This document shows positions 1 through 9,170 of a stretch of DNA of 64,000 nucleotides, one piece after another. Within the stretch, counting starts at the first letter, position 1, and every line of letters begins with the position of its first letter. Below the pieces are notes generated by a model that saw nothing but the letters and a program-made list of their open reading frames with translations, was not told the DNA's origin and searched no databases. The DNA lies in contig NZ_CP035492.1 of NCBI RefSeq assembly GCF_004135365.1, positions 1,302,001 to 1,366,000 of the forward strand, in the 5' to 3' direction. The DNA comes from Paenibacillus protaetiae. GTDB lineage: Bacteria; Bacillota; Bacilli; Paenibacillales; Paenibacillaceae. A program made the position numbers and the translations under genes.

Positions 1-1934
1 AACGTAACCCTTTCAACTCCTTGTGGTAAAAGCTGATGTACTTTGCTGTGAATGGACGGATCCGCAAGCTCTTTGCCAAAAATCGTAACCGTCCCCCGGT
101 CGTCGCGCGAACGGATCAGGCGGCCGATGCCCTGCTTCAGCCTGAGCAGCATGTATGGCATATCGACCTCGTGAAGCGGATCGGCTGCATCGCGGCGTTT
201 GGCTTCAAATACCGGATCACGCGGCGGGAACGGCAGCGACCATACGATAACCTGCGATAAGGAAGGCCCCGGTATGTCAAGCCCTTCCCATAACGTTACC
301 GCGCACAACACGCTTGGCTCGTCGTTCTGGAACGAGGAAATCAGATGGCTGATTTCCGCTTCACCTTCGTACAGGAACCGGTAGCTGCCGAAACCTGGGA
401 ACAGATGCACATCCCTTTTAAACTCGGCAAGCTCCTCATGCGACGGGAACAGCAGCAGTGCCCGCCCGCCCGTCTGCTGCAGCAGCTCCAGCGTTTGCTT
501 CATTTTGGCCGAAACCGCGCTTTCCGCCTGCACATTCACCTTCATGCTGGACGCATAATCATAAGGCGAATCCACGGAAAACGATAAATATTGCTCGATG
601 CCCAGGCTGGCGGCAATGTAGTCGAACGAGCCTTCCACAGACAGCGTAGCCGATGAAAAGACGATTGGCATATGCTGCGAGAATACGCGCTCCTGCAGCA
701 CTTCCTTCACTTTTTTCGGCATGATAACAAGCGTAGTGCCGTCTTTATCTTCCGTTACCCACGAAATCAGCTGCTTCGGCTCCCGGAATAAAGCAAGGGC
801 AAGCTGAATCATCTCGAGATGCTCCTCGACAATCTTCAGCTGGTATTCGTCCAGCGTAAACGTTCCGCTCTCAAATACAAGCTCGTCTTCAATCTTGGCA
901 ATGGAAGCCCGGAACCGGTCGACCTCGCGCAGCAGCTCGGCATCCACGGCAAATTCCTTCCGGTCCGAGCCGATGACATGATGGCCTTTCCGGTCGAGCA
1001 AATTAAACAGTTCTTCGCTGTTTGATATCGCATCCTCGATCGTATACGCAAACGACTCCCGCACTTCCCCTTGCAGGAGGCGTGTAATGATGCTTTCGAA
1101 CTGGAAGTGGTTCAGCTTGTACGTCAGCGCGTTTTGCGCGGCCGTCTCGAGCAGATGCCCTTCGTCGAACACTACGGAACTGTGCGGCGGCAGGAGCGGC
1201 AGCTGGCCTTCGCGTTTTCGGGCTTCGTACGTCCATACATGCTCCATATAAAAATCATGCGAACAAATAATCAGGTCCGCCGATTTGCGGTAATGCTCGC
1301 GCGACAGCGTCTGGCCGCAGCGGTGGCGCTGGCTGCATACGAGGCAGTCCTGGAATACGTCCCAGCCCAGCTTGCCCCACTGCTCATCCGACAAATCCGG
1401 GTAATCCTTCCGGTTGCCGTACGGATAAAACGATTGAAGCGTTTCAGGAAAATGGACAAAATCAGGCAGCTCTTCGTAAATGCCGCGGAACCGGTCGGCA
1501 TCGCCTCCGATGTCCGTTCTCGCTTCGTCCAGCTTATTCAAGCACAAGTATTGATCCGGCGATTTGGCAAGCCGCGCATCAATCTGCAAATTCAAATGCC
1601 TGGACAGCTTCGCGATATCGCCTTCCGGCTTCACCAGCTGCTCGATAAGCGATTCATCCGCACATGCGATAATCGCAGGTTTTCTCGTATAACGGGCATA
1701 CGCAATCGCATACAGCAAATAAACAAACGTTTTGCCCGTTCCTACGCCCGCTTCGGCAAAAATCGTTTGTTTATCCTGATACGCCCGCTCCAGCTGAAAC
1801 GCCATATAAATTTGTTCGTCCCGCGTTTCAAAGCCGGCTTCCGGCAAAATATCGTAAAACACATCGGCAATCCAATCGCTTGCCTGCTTCATAAACGGCT
1901 GTGAATGATCGTAATCAAAAGGATAAGAAGTCAA
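1..1934 (-). CDS. DinG/XPD-family ATP-dependent helicase (YpvA-like), 3' end outside window
   Basis: An open frame runs from a TTG at 1934 off the left edge of the window, so the C-terminus is missing. The TTG has a GGAGG about 11 bases upstream; no ATG fits better. The translation shows Walker A (EAGVGTGKT, about residue 61-69), a DEGH box (about 257-260) and, between them, four cysteines (about C131, C197, C200, C206) placed like the Fe-S cluster of XPD/DinG helicases. Later motifs include SSATLS and a region ending in GIGRLIRS, typical of helicase motifs III and VI. The family unwinds DNA 5'-3' in repair; B. subtilis YpvA is the closest type I recognise. I checked the reading frame at four separate points along the gene and saw no net frameshift. 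The gene lies downstream of, and in the same orientation as, the ABC permease, separated by about 170 bases. Confidence 0.88.
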   Translation of the reverse strand, partial: MTSYPFDYDHSQPFMKQASDWIADVFYDILPEAGFETRDEQIYMAFQLERAYQDKQTIFAEAGVGTGKTFVYLLYAIAYARYTRKPAIIACADESLIEQLVKPEGDIAKLSRHLNLQIDARLAKSPDQYLCLNKLDEARTDIGGDADRFRGIYEELPDFVHFPETLQSFYPYGNRKDYPDLSDEQWGKLGWDVFQDCLVCSQRHRCGQTLSREHYRKSADLIICSHDFYMEHVWTYEARKREGQLPLLPPHSSVVFDEGHLLETAAQNALTYKLNHFQFESIITRLLQGEVRESFAYTIEDAISNSEELFNLLDRKGHHVIGSDRKEFAVDAELLREVDRFRASIAKIEDELVFESGTFTLDEYQLKIVEEHLEMIQLALALFREPKQLISWVTEDKDGTTLVIMPKKVKEVLQERVFSQHMPIVFSSATLSVEGSFDYIAASLGIEQYLSFSVDSPYDYASSMKVNVQAESAVSAKMKQTLELLQQTGGRALLLFPSHEELAEFKRDVHLFPGFGSYRFLYEGEAEISHLISSFQNDEPSVLCAVTLWEGLDIPGPSLSQVIVWSLPFPPRDPVFEAKRRDAADPLHEVDMPYMLLRLKQGIGRLIRSRDDRGTVTIFGKELADPSIHSKVHQLLPQGVERVT

Positions 1935-2103
1935 TCGTAACGGCGCCTCCAACACAAAGAAGATTTCAAAACAAACCCAATCCCTTTATTATACCGTAAA
2001 ACAACAGCAGCTTAAAGGCGTTATCGTTTCCGATATGACTATTTTTATCGGCATTTTGGATGCTCCTTAAACATCTTGTTGTCTGAGCATCACAAATACT
2101 TCA

Positions 2104-2853
2104 TTAATGGTTCTCCCACTTGAACAATAAGACCGCAAGCGCACCGAATGCGGCAGCCATTCCGGCCAATACCCCCCAATTCAGGCCGTAATCAAACATC
2201 GACGAACCTGTCCAAACCCCTTGCGCAAGCTCCACGTAATAGGTCATCGGAATAAAATCGCTGATAGCCTTCAGCACACTTGGCATATAGTCAATCGGGT
2301 ACGAAATGCCGGACAGGAACAGCATCGGGAAGAAGATCGCCATCGCAAGTCCGCTCGCCGCCCCCGGCGTACGGGTAAGCCCGGACAAAGCGAATCCAAG
2401 GCTGAAAAATCCGATGCTTCCGAACACAATGGCCAGCAGCAGTTGCCATACCCCGCTTGCCGTTACGTCAATATTCCACATCAGCTTGGCTATAATGACG
2501 ACCTCGATTCCCCCGGTTACCGCGAACAGCAGTCCTTGCACCGCATGGGACAGCAGCACTGCCATCCGTTTAACTGGCGTCACGCGGAAACGCCGGAGGA
2601 TGCCGCTTTCGCGGTACTGGATCATATTAATATTTAACGTAAATACCGATACGGACATGACATTCATGACGCATAATGCCGGGACGTAATCATCAATATA
2701 CCGTTTGCCTTCCTGAAGCCCTTCCTGGCTGCCAAACAAGGAACCGAATAAAATCAGCATAAGAACGGGATATACCAATATCCAAAATATAGTCATCCAA
2801 TCGCGAAAATAAAGGCGTAAATCAAAGGCAATAAGCCGCAAATAAGCGTTCAT
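2104..2853 (-). CDS. ABC-2 type transporter permease
   Basis: This 249-residue membrane protein has about six hydrophobic segments and the ABC-2/DrrB-like layout: an N-terminal helix (FWILVYPVLMLILFGSLFG), a long extracytoplasmic loop, and a conserved SGISYPIDYMP stretch near residue 180. It forms the channel of an exporter with the ATPase encoded immediately upstream. Its ATG overlaps the ATPase stop by one base (TAATG), so the two are translationally coupled. The substrate cannot be deduced; related pairs export drugs, lantibiotics or lipids. A run of six C inside the gene is intact, unlike the broken runs in neighbouring genes. Confidence 0.9.
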   Translation of the reverse strand: MNAYLRLIAFDLRLYFRDWMTIFWILVYPVLMLILFGSLFGSQEGLQEGKRYIDDYVPALCVMNVMSVSVFTLNINMIQYRESGILRRFRVTPVKRMAVLLSHAVQGLLFAVTGGIEVVIIAKLMWNIDVTASGVWQLLLAIVFGSIGFFSLGFALSGLTRTPGAASGLAMAIFFPMLFLSGISYPIDYMPSVLKAISDFIPMTYYVELAQGVWTGSSMFDYGLNWGVLAGMAAAFGALAVLLFKWENH

Positions 2854-3773
2854 TAAGCGAGCCTCCCTTCCAGCCGGGTCATTTCGTTAAAGACATCGTC
2901 CATCGACGCCTGTTCAATTTGAAGCCCTTTTACGATCCATCCCTGTTCGTCCGCCAGCCTGAACAATTGCTGCAAGGTCTGATCCATATCGGCTGTTTCC
3001 AATACCGTTATGCCCGGTCCGGCCTCTACTCCCAGCACGCCGTCAAGCTTCTCCAGCTCTTCCTTGCCGAGCTGCCCTTCGTGACGGAAACGAAGTTTCC
3101 TTGGCGCATTCACCTGCTGCTTCAGCCGTTCCGGCGTATCTACCGCCATTACGGTGCCGTTTGCAATAATCGCCACCCGGTCACACAACGCTTCTGCTTC
3201 TTCCATATAATGCGTGGTGACGACGACCGTTCTTCCTTCGCTGCTCATGCTTTGTATCATGCTCCACATTTCACGGCGGGCAGACGGGTCTAATCCCATG
3301 CTCGGTTCATCCAAAAATACGATCTCCGGATCATTAATCAGTGCAAGTGCCAGCGCCACCCGCTGCTTCCAGCCGCCCGAAAGCGACTTGTACAAAGCGT
3401 GCTCCTTGCCATCCAGCCCAAATGCCCTTTTGACAGCCGGCAAATCCGCATTCCTTGTATAAAAAGAACTAAACAAACGAAGCAGTTCTCCTACTTTCGC
3501 TTTTGGAGGGATAGCGGTTGCTTGAAACAATACGCCGATCCGCTCCTTAATTGCCGCTGCATGGTCCGCTATATCCATGCCCAGCACCCGAATGGAGCCG
3601 CTGTCCGCTTTGCGCAACCCTTCCGCCATCTCGATCAAAGTAGTTTTGCCGGCCCCGTTTGGGCCAACAATGCCAAATATTTCACCTTTTCCGATTTGAA
3701 GCGATATGCCGTTTACAGCTGTTTTCGCACCATACCGTTTTATCACTTTATCCATACGGATAACGGTTTCCAT
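2853..3773 (-). CDS. ABC transporter ATP-binding protein
   Basis: This 306-residue ATPase drives the ABC-2 permease that follows it. Walker A is GPNGAGKTT, the signature is SGGWKQR and Walker B is IVFLDEPSMGLD, all canonical; the last 80 residues form the extra C-terminal domain common in DrrA/CcmA-like exporters. I start at the ATG at 3773 (METVIRMDK) because AAAGGAGG sits seven bases before it. A longer frame exists to 3812, but the ribosome site would lie inside it. The gene is the first of a two-gene unit transcribed away from the MFS gene; the 180-base divergent region holds a TTGACA (minus strand, near 3830) but no convincing -10. Confidence 0.92.
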   Translation of the reverse strand: METVIRMDKVIKRYGAKTAVNGISLQIGKGEIFGIVGPNGAGKTTLIEMAEGLRKADSGSIRVLGMDIADHAAAIKERIGVLFQATAIPPKAKVGELLRLFSSFYTRNADLPAVKRAFGLDGKEHALYKSLSGGWKQRVALALALINDPEIVFLDEPSMGLDPSARREMWSMIQSMSSEGRTVVVTTHYMEEAEALCDRVAIIANGTVMAVDTPERLKQQVNAPRKLRFRHEGQLGKEELEKLDGVLGVEAGPGITVLETADMDQTLQQLFRLADEQGWIVKGLQIEQASMDDVFNEMTRLEGRLA

Positions 3774-3958
3774 AACCAGCCTCCTTTCATTCTCGTTAAA
3801 AGGGTACGACACACTTCCATTACTGTCAAATTTTAGTGTGAAACGGTAAACTGTTTTTCTTTTTCATAGTATTTCCGTTGTATTAGTGGAGCTTTTGGTA
3901 ATAGCCGAATGCTGTTAAAATGAAACAATTGCTGTCTGAACAACAGGGGGATAACATC

Positions 3959-5238
3959 GTGGCAAGATGGGGACAAAAGCGGCTTCTATTTGATCAGTGG
4001 CCCAAACATGTACGGCTATTTTTAATCTCGAATCTTCTTTATCAAATTGGCAGCGGGATGTTCTCCGTGCTCTACAATCTATACATACAGGAGCTTGGTT
4101 ATGGCGGGGGATGAACGGGAAACTGATCAGCCTGCAATCGCTGGCGACTGCTGTCTGTTTCATCCCGATCGGCTTTATGGGCGACCGGTTCAGCCGCCAA
4201 AAACTGCTCGCCGCCGGAGCCGCCTTCAGCGGTATCGTGTTTGCCGGACGGTCGTTCCTGGAAGCGGAAGGCGGGCTTTTGGCGCTGGCCGTCTTGTCCG
4301 GCTTATTCGCTTCCATCTTTCAAGTATTGGCGATTCCGTTTCTCGCCGAAAATACAAGCAAAGCGATGCGCCTCAAGCTGTTCAGCTTTTATTCGGCGCT
4401 CACGCTGGCTGCGCAGGTGCTTGGCAGCATGGGCGGGGGCGTCCTTGCAGACGGCCTGCAGGGGCTTGGGTTACACCGGACTGCCAGCCTGCAGGCTGTG
4501 CTTCTGCTTGGCAGCATAGCTACGCTGGCTGCCTTTATCCCGCTGCTGTTTCTGCGAGATAGCAAACCGGCATCGCAGCCGGTGCAGCCTCCGGCCGAAG
4601 CCGAAGCTGCGCCGGCCGCTGTCCGCTCGGCGGGATGTTCCGATTATTTGTTCATCGCCAAGTTTGTTGCGATTCAGCTGCTGATCGGTTTTGGTTCGGG
4701 GCTTGTGGTTCCCTATTTGAACTTGTATTTCACCAACCGGTTTTCCGTGTCGCTCAGCGGGATGAGCTTGCTCCTTTCACTCGGGCAGCTGATGACCATT
4801 GCTTCCATGCTGATGGGGCCGAGGCTTGTCGCCAAGGTTGGCAACATTAAAGCGATTGTCATCTTCCAGGTGCTGTCGCTGCCGTTTCTGCTGCTGACCG
4901 GCTTTACTCATCTGCTGCTTGTTGCTTCGATCAGCTTTTTGTTCCGGCAAGCGCTGATGAACTCCGCCAACCCGATCCAGTCCGCCGTCCTGATAGACCG
5001 GGTATCGGACAACAAACGCGGTATCGCCAATTCCTGCATGCAAACCGCGTTTATGTTAGGCTGGGCGACGATGGGGCCCGTGCAGTCCTGGCTGATCGAC
5101 AAGTACGGTTATTATTGGGGATATGCCGTCACCTTCAGCATTACCGGCCTTCTGTATGTGACGGCTTCCATGCTGTTCTGGCTGCTGTTCCGCGAGCGGC
5201 GTGCACAGGCCATTGCGGCGGGCGCCGTTCGCGGATAA
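3959..5238 (+). pseudogene. MFS transporter, frameshifted at a G5 run
   Basis: Two overlapping frames together encode one 12-helix major facilitator protein. The first begins at GTG 3959, with AGGGGG eight bases upstream (an in-frame ATG lies at 3920), and stops at the TGA at 4112 after helix 1. The second carries on from ATG 4111 (MNGKLISLQSLATAV) to 5238. The join lies at GGGGG 4106-4110. Adding one G gives a continuous LGYGGGMNGKLISL, the expected loop between helices 1 and 2, and a protein of about 426 residues. The ATG/TGA overlap could allow reinitiation, but a sequencing or assembly slip is simpler because several neighbours show the same defect. The family exports small molecules by proton antiport; the substrate is unknown. 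A strong terminator follows at 5314. Confidence 0.85.
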
Positions 5239-5313
5239 CGGTAGCAGCAGTTGGACAGGACGATATCCGGCCTGTCCGGTTGCCGCTCATTCCACATGCA
5301 CTCCTGAACAGCA

Positions 5314-5349
5314 AACCAAAAGCCGGCAGATCTCTGCCGGCTTTTGGTT
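5314..5349. terminator. Bidirectional terminator between MFS and BstA-like genes
   Basis: Perfect 16-base arms (AACCAAAAGCCGGCAG) around an ATCT loop, with T-rich flanks on both strands. It lies between two convergent genes and can serve both. Confidence 0.88.
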
Positions 5350-5358
5350 GTTCATCGC

Positions 5359-5880
5359 TTACCAGTTCATCCGCTCGCGAAGCGCGGTAATATGCCGGAT
5401 GTGGTGATTGCCGTGCCACGCGTACAATCCGGCAGCGTAATCCAGCCTCGTAAGCCCGTTTACCGGGTGTGCGAACGCTTTTCCCCATTGTTCGGCCGTT
5501 AAGGAATGCAGCAGCACTTCCCAGCGGGCATGAAGCTGCTCAAACAATACGAGCGACACTTCCGCCGGCATCGTTCTGCCGTCCTCCAGCTCCGCCCACA
5601 GCTGCTCCTCATAAGTTTTGATAACCGGCGTATCTTCGGTCAATGCCAGCTTGAACCGGATATAGCAGTTCATATGGCTGTCCGCCAAATGATGCACAAC
5701 CTGGCGTATGGTCCAGCCTCCGTCCCGGTAAGGCGTATCCAATTGCTCTTCATTTAATCCGGCAACCGCTTCCCTCAGCTTCGCAGGTTGTCCGGCAATC
5801 ACCCGGATCCACTCCTGCAGCTGCTCGCCGCTTATATCCCCTTTATGCTCAAATGTGCCAATCGGGTATCTTACATCCAC
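5359..5880 (-). CDS. bstA: DinB-superfamily bacillithiol transferase-like protein (BstA/YfiT)
   Basis: This 173-residue protein matches the YfiT/BstA branch of the DinB superfamily: a four-helix bundle with a metal site made of three histidines. Candidates are H65 of VVHHLADS and two in HGNHHIRHI near the end. Known members are nickel or zinc proteins, and BstA conjugates bacillithiol to electrophiles. The start is GTG 5880 with AAGGAG about ten bases upstream. The window also encodes YpdA, the bacillithiol disulfide reductase, which fits an organism using this thiol. It appears monocistronic, ending at the shared terminator at 5314. The family assignment is firm; the exact substrate is inferred. 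Confidence 0.85.
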   Translation of the reverse strand: MDVRYPIGTFEHKGDISGEQLQEWIRVIAGQPAKLREAVAGLNEEQLDTPYRDGGWTIRQVVHHLADSHMNCYIRFKLALTEDTPVIKTYEEQLWAELEDGRTMPAEVSLVLFEQLHARWEVLLHSLTAEQWGKAFAHPVNGLTRLDYAAGLYAWHGNHHIRHITALRERMNW

Positions 5881-6004
5881 AGGTCAGCTCTCCTTTGCTT
5901 CTTTTATTTTAGAATTGCGCCAGTTGTTAATTCTAGGAATCTATTAGCAAATCCTTCATAGACTAGAGTCAAGCAGGTAAAAAGAAGAAGGAGCGTGGCC
6001 CAAC

Positions 6005-6220
6005 ATGAATACGTCTTCCGACTTGACCCTATGGATGACTGAGTTTTTGAGAAGCACGGACCAGCATAAAAAGCTGTTGATTCAAGAAGCCCGGTCGCTT
6101 GCAGACGCCGTACTGCTTGACAGCATTCGCTTTCATCTTGCTTTGCGGGACAAGCTTCATCTGCTGCAGACCTCCGGCAATGAGCCCTATAGCTCCATAC
6201 ACAATGCACAGGCCAGCTGA
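6005..6220 (+). CDS. Small hypothetical protein, 71 aa
   Basis: A short frame with a good ribosome site (GAAGGAG, about ten bases before ATG 6005). The product is mostly helical and charged (TEFLRSTDQHKKLLIQEARS), with no membrane segment or cysteine motif. I do not recognise a family. It stands alone between the BstA-like gene and the EamA transporter. The opposite strand is also open for about 100 codons but has no ribosome site and looks non-coding. Confidence 0.5.
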   Translation: MNTSSDLTLWMTEFLRSTDQHKKLLIQEARSLADAVLLDSIRFHLALRDKLHLLQTSGNEPYSSIHNAQAS

Positions 6221-6385
6221 GCCGCTTGTCCGTTAACAGGCTCGAGCTGCCGTTATGCCGGATATGACTTGTCCTTTCATTTCAGAACCTGTACAATATG
6301 TAGGCTCCATTACATCTAGGAAGGACAATGAACTAAAAATGAAAGCTTCTCCCCGATTAACCCGATTATACCTTTAATTGTAGGT

Positions 6386-7267
6386 ATGGTTGCCATCTCC
6401 TTTGCGCCCATACTGGTCCGGTATTCTGACGCGCCCGTCTCGGTGCAAGGAATGTACCGCATGTTGTTTACGTTTTTGCTGATGCTGCCTTTCAGCCGGA
6501 AGCAGCTGCCTGCCGTTCGCAACGTTTCCGTAAAAAACTGGCTGCTGCTCGTACTGGCAGGGCTGTTCCTCGGCTTGCATTTCCTGCTGTGGATGGCATC
6601 GCTAAACTATACATCGATCGCAAGCTCTACCATTATTTTATCGCTGGAGCCCGTCCTCGTGATGGCCGGTGCTTATTTTATCTACAAAGACCGTTCCAGC
6701 CGCAAGGCCGTGCTCGGCATGCTGATCGCTTTGGTTGGCGCCGTCGGCATCGGCTTCGGCGATATTGGCTTGTCGCATCGCGCTTTTATGGGCGATTTCC
6801 TGTCCTTGCTTAGCGCGGTTGCCATTGCGGTTAATATGCTGATCGCCAAAAAAATTATGGAACAAGTGCCTGCTTATTTGTACAGCTGGGTCGTGTTCGG
6901 CATCACCTTTTGTTTCTTTGCCGGCTACAATCTGGTGCAAGGCATTCCGTTTGGCGGCTATCCGTCCAAAGATTGGGTATTGTTCCTGCTGCTCGCCATT
7001 GTGCCAACCGTATTTGGCCACTTGATATTCAACTGGCTGCTGACTTATGTAAAAGCGGCAACCGTCTCGATGAGCGTACTTGCCGAGCCGGTCGGGTCAA
7101 GCATCCTTGCGATATTCCTGTTTGGCGAAATGATCAGCTCCTTCCAGCTCGCCGGCGGCGCGCTTATTATTATCGGTCTGCTGCTCTATTTGCGGTCCGA
7201 ACAGTCGGAAGCCAAAGAAAAGACGGAAAGCGATGTACACAGAGCGGATTCGCCGTTAGCTTCTTAA
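6386..7267 (+). CDS. EamA-family (DMT) transporter; 5' end probably displaced by a frameshift
   Basis: The 293-residue product has about ten hydrophobic helices in two repeats, the EamA/RhaT drug-metabolite transporter architecture. Its closing segment, MSVLAEPVGSSILAIFLFGE, is the conserved second-repeat motif. ATG 6386 lacks a good ribosome site and cuts into helix 1. Upstream in the same frame the codons NPIIPLIVG continue the expected N-terminus back to a TGA at 6329, with no start codon. One extra C in the CCCC run near 6350-6353 would join this to ATG 6339 and give MKASPPINPIIPLIVGMV. An AGGAAGG lies at 6319. The coding region is otherwise intact and ends before a terminator at 7285. 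Substrate unknown. Confidence 0.87.
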   Translation: MVAISFAPILVRYSDAPVSVQGMYRMLFTFLLMLPFSRKQLPAVRNVSVKNWLLLVLAGLFLGLHFLLWMASLNYTSIASSTIILSLEPVLVMAGAYFIYKDRSSRKAVLGMLIALVGAVGIGFGDIGLSHRAFMGDFLSLLSAVAIAVNMLIAKKIMEQVPAYLYSWVVFGITFCFFAGYNLVQGIPFGGYPSKDWVLFLLLAIVPTVFGHLIFNWLLTYVKAATVSMSVLAEPVGSSILAIFLFGEMISSFQLAGGALIIIGLLLYLRSEQSEAKEKTESDVHRADSPLAS

Positions 7268-7284
7268 ATTTACCGTGATAAAGC

Positions 7285-7322
7285 AGGAGCATTTCTTGGC
7301 AAGAAGAAATGCTTCTTTTTTA
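7285..7322 (+). terminator. Rho-independent terminator after EamA gene
   Basis: Stem AGCATTTCTT / AAGAAATGCT (7288-7297, 7304-7313), six-base loop, followed by TCTTTTTT. Confidence 0.85.
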
Positions 7323-7379
7323 TGTCTCAAATGGAAAAGGATACGCACCTAATAAATCATGCAAAACAATATTATTTTA

Positions 7380-7408
7380 TTGAATAACGATAAATATTTT
7401 GTTAAAAT
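7380..7408 (+). promoter_or_regulatory. Sigma-A-type promoter of the DUF2975 gene
   Basis: TTGAAT (7380-7385), 17-base spacer, TAAAAT (7403-7408), about 30 bases before the ATG at 7440. The surrounding DNA is AT-rich. Confidence 0.6.
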
Positions 7409-7439
7409 CAAATTGCCATTAAACAAGTGAGGTGTCTTC

Positions 7440-7924
7440 ATGAACATGAAGCGAGGTTCAACCGTTTTCTTAAAGGCTATGATTATTGCGGCTGGCATAC
7501 CCGTGCTTGCTTTGTGTATATTTGCAGTGCCCCCTATAGCGAATTTTGCAGCAAACGCATATCCGGATTTTGCCCCCTGAGATATCTTGTTTTCATCGTG
7601 ATGGATGGAGCGGCAGTGCCTTTTTATATTGCCCTCTACCAGGCTTTTAATCTTTTACGGTACATTGATGTGAACAGCGCGTTCTCGGGGCTATCTGTAA
7701 AAGCGCTAAACATCATTAAGCGCTGCGCCATCGCAATTAGCGGATTGTATCTCGCAGGTTTGCCGCTCTTCCGTTTTATAGCGAAAAAAGTGGACCCTCC
7801 TGTTGGATTCATGGGACTTATCATCATGTTCTGTTCGTTGGTGATCGCTGTTTTTGCTGCTCTACTCCAGCGCCTTCTCCAAGAAGCGATTCATATTCAA
7901 TCAGAAAATGATTTAACGGTCTGA
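7440..7924 (+). pseudogene. DUF2975 membrane protein, frameshifted at a C5 run
   Basis: From ATG 7440 (GAGGTG just upstream) the frame reads MNMKRGSTVFLKAMIIAAG, a signal-like first helix, through PPIANFAANAYPDFAP to a TGA at 7578. The adjacent frame then continues LRYLVFIVMDGAAVPFYIAL to 7924. One extra C in CCCCC 7573-7577 fuses the two into a 161-residue four-helix protein with the DUF2975 pattern, including the conserved YLVFIVMDGAAVPF segment after helix 1. DUF2975 proteins are usually paired with a small YozG-type helix-turn-helix regulator; none follows here. The function of the family is unknown. The break matches the homopolymer pattern seen in other genes of this window. Confidence 0.82.
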
Positions 7925-7962
7925 GTGCAGGACATGACAGCTATACTATACAAACAGATCAA

Positions 7963-8013
7963 ACAAGCGCCATCCTTGCCCGCCATGCTGCGGAATAAAA
8001 GGATGGCGCTTGT
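7963..8013. terminator. Hairpin terminator after DUF2975 gene
   Basis: Perfect 15-base arms (ACAAGCGCCATCCTT and its complement) around a 21-base loop. There is no T-run, so termination strength is uncertain. Confidence 0.6.
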
Positions 8014-8077
8014 CTGATTATGCAGATTAACCCCTTCGGATCATGGAGTCCAATTGTCCGCTCCGAGGCTGCTGCTT

Positions 8078-8147
8078 ATCAAGCCGCTTGATTTGACATC
8101 CTCTGGTTATTCATATATCTTAATTATCAAGTATCTTGATTATCAAG
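8078..8147 (+). promoter_or_regulatory. Promoter with repeated MarR-type operators
   Basis: The promoter is TTGACA (8093-8098), 17 bases, TATCTT (8116-8121). ATCAAG-N3-CTTGAT occurs twice, at 8078-8092 abutting the -35 and at 8126-8140 just after the -10. A further half site, TATCAAG, follows at 8141-8147 and creates a third overlapping palindrome (CTTGA-TTA-TCAAG). This arrangement predicts repression of the marR-flavodoxin unit by its own MarR product. Confidence 0.8.
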
Positions 8148-8168
8148 TTAATTTAGGAGGACTTTGAA

Positions 8169-8669
8169 TTGTCAAGCAATCGGCCGGAACAACCTACGGC
8201 AAGCCAAGAAAACCTTACGAAACAGATGCGTGGACTAGGGACTAGAACGGTTCTTTACCAGCAAACGGTAGCCGCTTCCTTGGGGCTGTATAACCATGAT
8301 TTTTTATCCATCGACATATTGCACGAAAAAGGCCCCGTCACCGCCGGCGAGCTATCCCGACTAACCGGGCTTACAACAGGCAGTGTAACTTCGTTAATAG
8401 ACCGGCTCGAAAAAAACGGTTTTGTACGCAGGCAGCCCGATCCCCATGACCGCCGGAAAGTGATCATCGTTCCGATCTATGAGGATAAGGAAGAAATCAG
8501 CCGCACGTACATGTCGCTCCACGCGGCAATGGTCAAACTAGCCACCTCGTATTCGGATGAAGAGCTTGCGCTTATTACGCAATTTTTATCCCGGGCTAGC
8601 AGCGTCCTAGAGGAACAAATTCGCGCTCTTCACGCCGATACGAAAAAAACTTCAAATGACAAAGGATGA
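8169..8669 (+). CDS. MarR-family transcriptional regulator
   Basis: This 166-residue protein has a clear winged helix: AGELSRLTGLTTGSVTSLIDRLEKNGFVRRQPDPHDRRKVIIVPI, with the recognition helix and the DxRR wing of MarR regulators, here written in parts only. The start is TTG 8169 with AGGAGG eight bases upstream. The family binds palindromic operators as a dimer and is released by phenolic ligands or by thiol oxidation. No cysteine is visible in this protein, so ligand release is more likely than redox sensing. Its stop overlaps the flavodoxin gene region, so the two form one operon, and the repeated ATCAAG/CTTGAT palindromes upstream imply autoregulation. Confidence 0.92.
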   Translation: MSSNRPEQPTASQENLTKQMRGLGTRTVLYQQTVAASLGLYNHDFLSIDILHEKGPVTAGELSRLTGLTTGSVTSLIDRLEKNGFVRRQPDPHDRRKVIIVPIYEDKEEISRTYMSLHAAMVKLATSYSDEELALITQFLSRASSVLEEQIRALHADTKKTSNDKG

Positions 8670-8674
8670 GTTTG

Positions 8675-9112
8675 ATGGCTGTATTATTGATCTATGCTAC
8701 GAAAACTGGCGCAACGGCGCAATGCATTAAGGTGCTGGCAGAAGAAATTCCGGATTGCGCGATATGCGATATTCAATCGGACAAGCCTTCTATCGGGGAT
8801 TTCGATTCCATTATTTTGGGCGCGGGGGTTCGGGACGGTAAAATATATAAGCCGATTCGCGACTTCATCAAAAAAAACCATGCCGAGCTGCTTCTAAAAA
8901 AAATGGGCTACTTTATTTGCAATGAGAAGGCTAAGGAGACCGGCGAAATCATCACGCGGAACATTCCCGCCGATCTCAAGGAAGCCGCTGTCTGCATCGA
9001 ATCGTTTGGCGGGTATAAAGCTTATGCGGCGCCAAAAGAAGGTACAGATCCACTGAAAGGTATTTTCGTGGATCGAATAAAAGCGTTCTCCTCGCATTTC
9101 GCGAAACAATAG
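8675..9112 (+). CDS. Flavodoxin-domain protein (HemG-like)
   Basis: The 145-residue product begins MAVLLIYATKTGATAQCIK, where the T-x-TGxT loop binds FMN phosphate. SIILGAGVRDGKIYKPIRDF and GYFICNEKAKETGE follow in the places of the flavin-flanking loops. It resembles the flavodoxin/HemG group of electron carriers or protoporphyrinogen oxidases rather than a typical acidic flavodoxin. ATG 8675 is preferred because AAAGGA lies about seven bases before it; the ATG at 8666 would sit on top of that site. It is the second gene of the MarR operon, which suggests induction under the same stress. The redox partner is unknown. Confidence 0.85.
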   Translation: MAVLLIYATKTGATAQCIKVLAEEIPDCAICDIQSDKPSIGDFDSIILGAGVRDGKIYKPIRDFIKKNHAELLLKKMGYFICNEKAKETGEIITRNIPADLKEAAVCIESFGGYKAYAAPKEGTDPLKGIFVDRIKAFSSHFAKQ

Positions 9113-9170
9113 CCCTAAGATTGGGCTGGATCAGCCCAGTGTGCCAGTCCTCTCCATCTCATGTGACGTC

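Noticed and set aside
1071-1904. Long open frame on the plus strand, 277 codons
   Set aside because: Lies opposite the DinG-like helicase, whose motifs are clear; it has no ribosome site and encodes a low-complexity Arg/Gln/Phe-rich product.
2055-2095. Short GATGCTC/GAGCATC hairpin after the ABC permease
   Set aside because: Seven-base arms and a long loop with no U-run; too weak to call a terminator.
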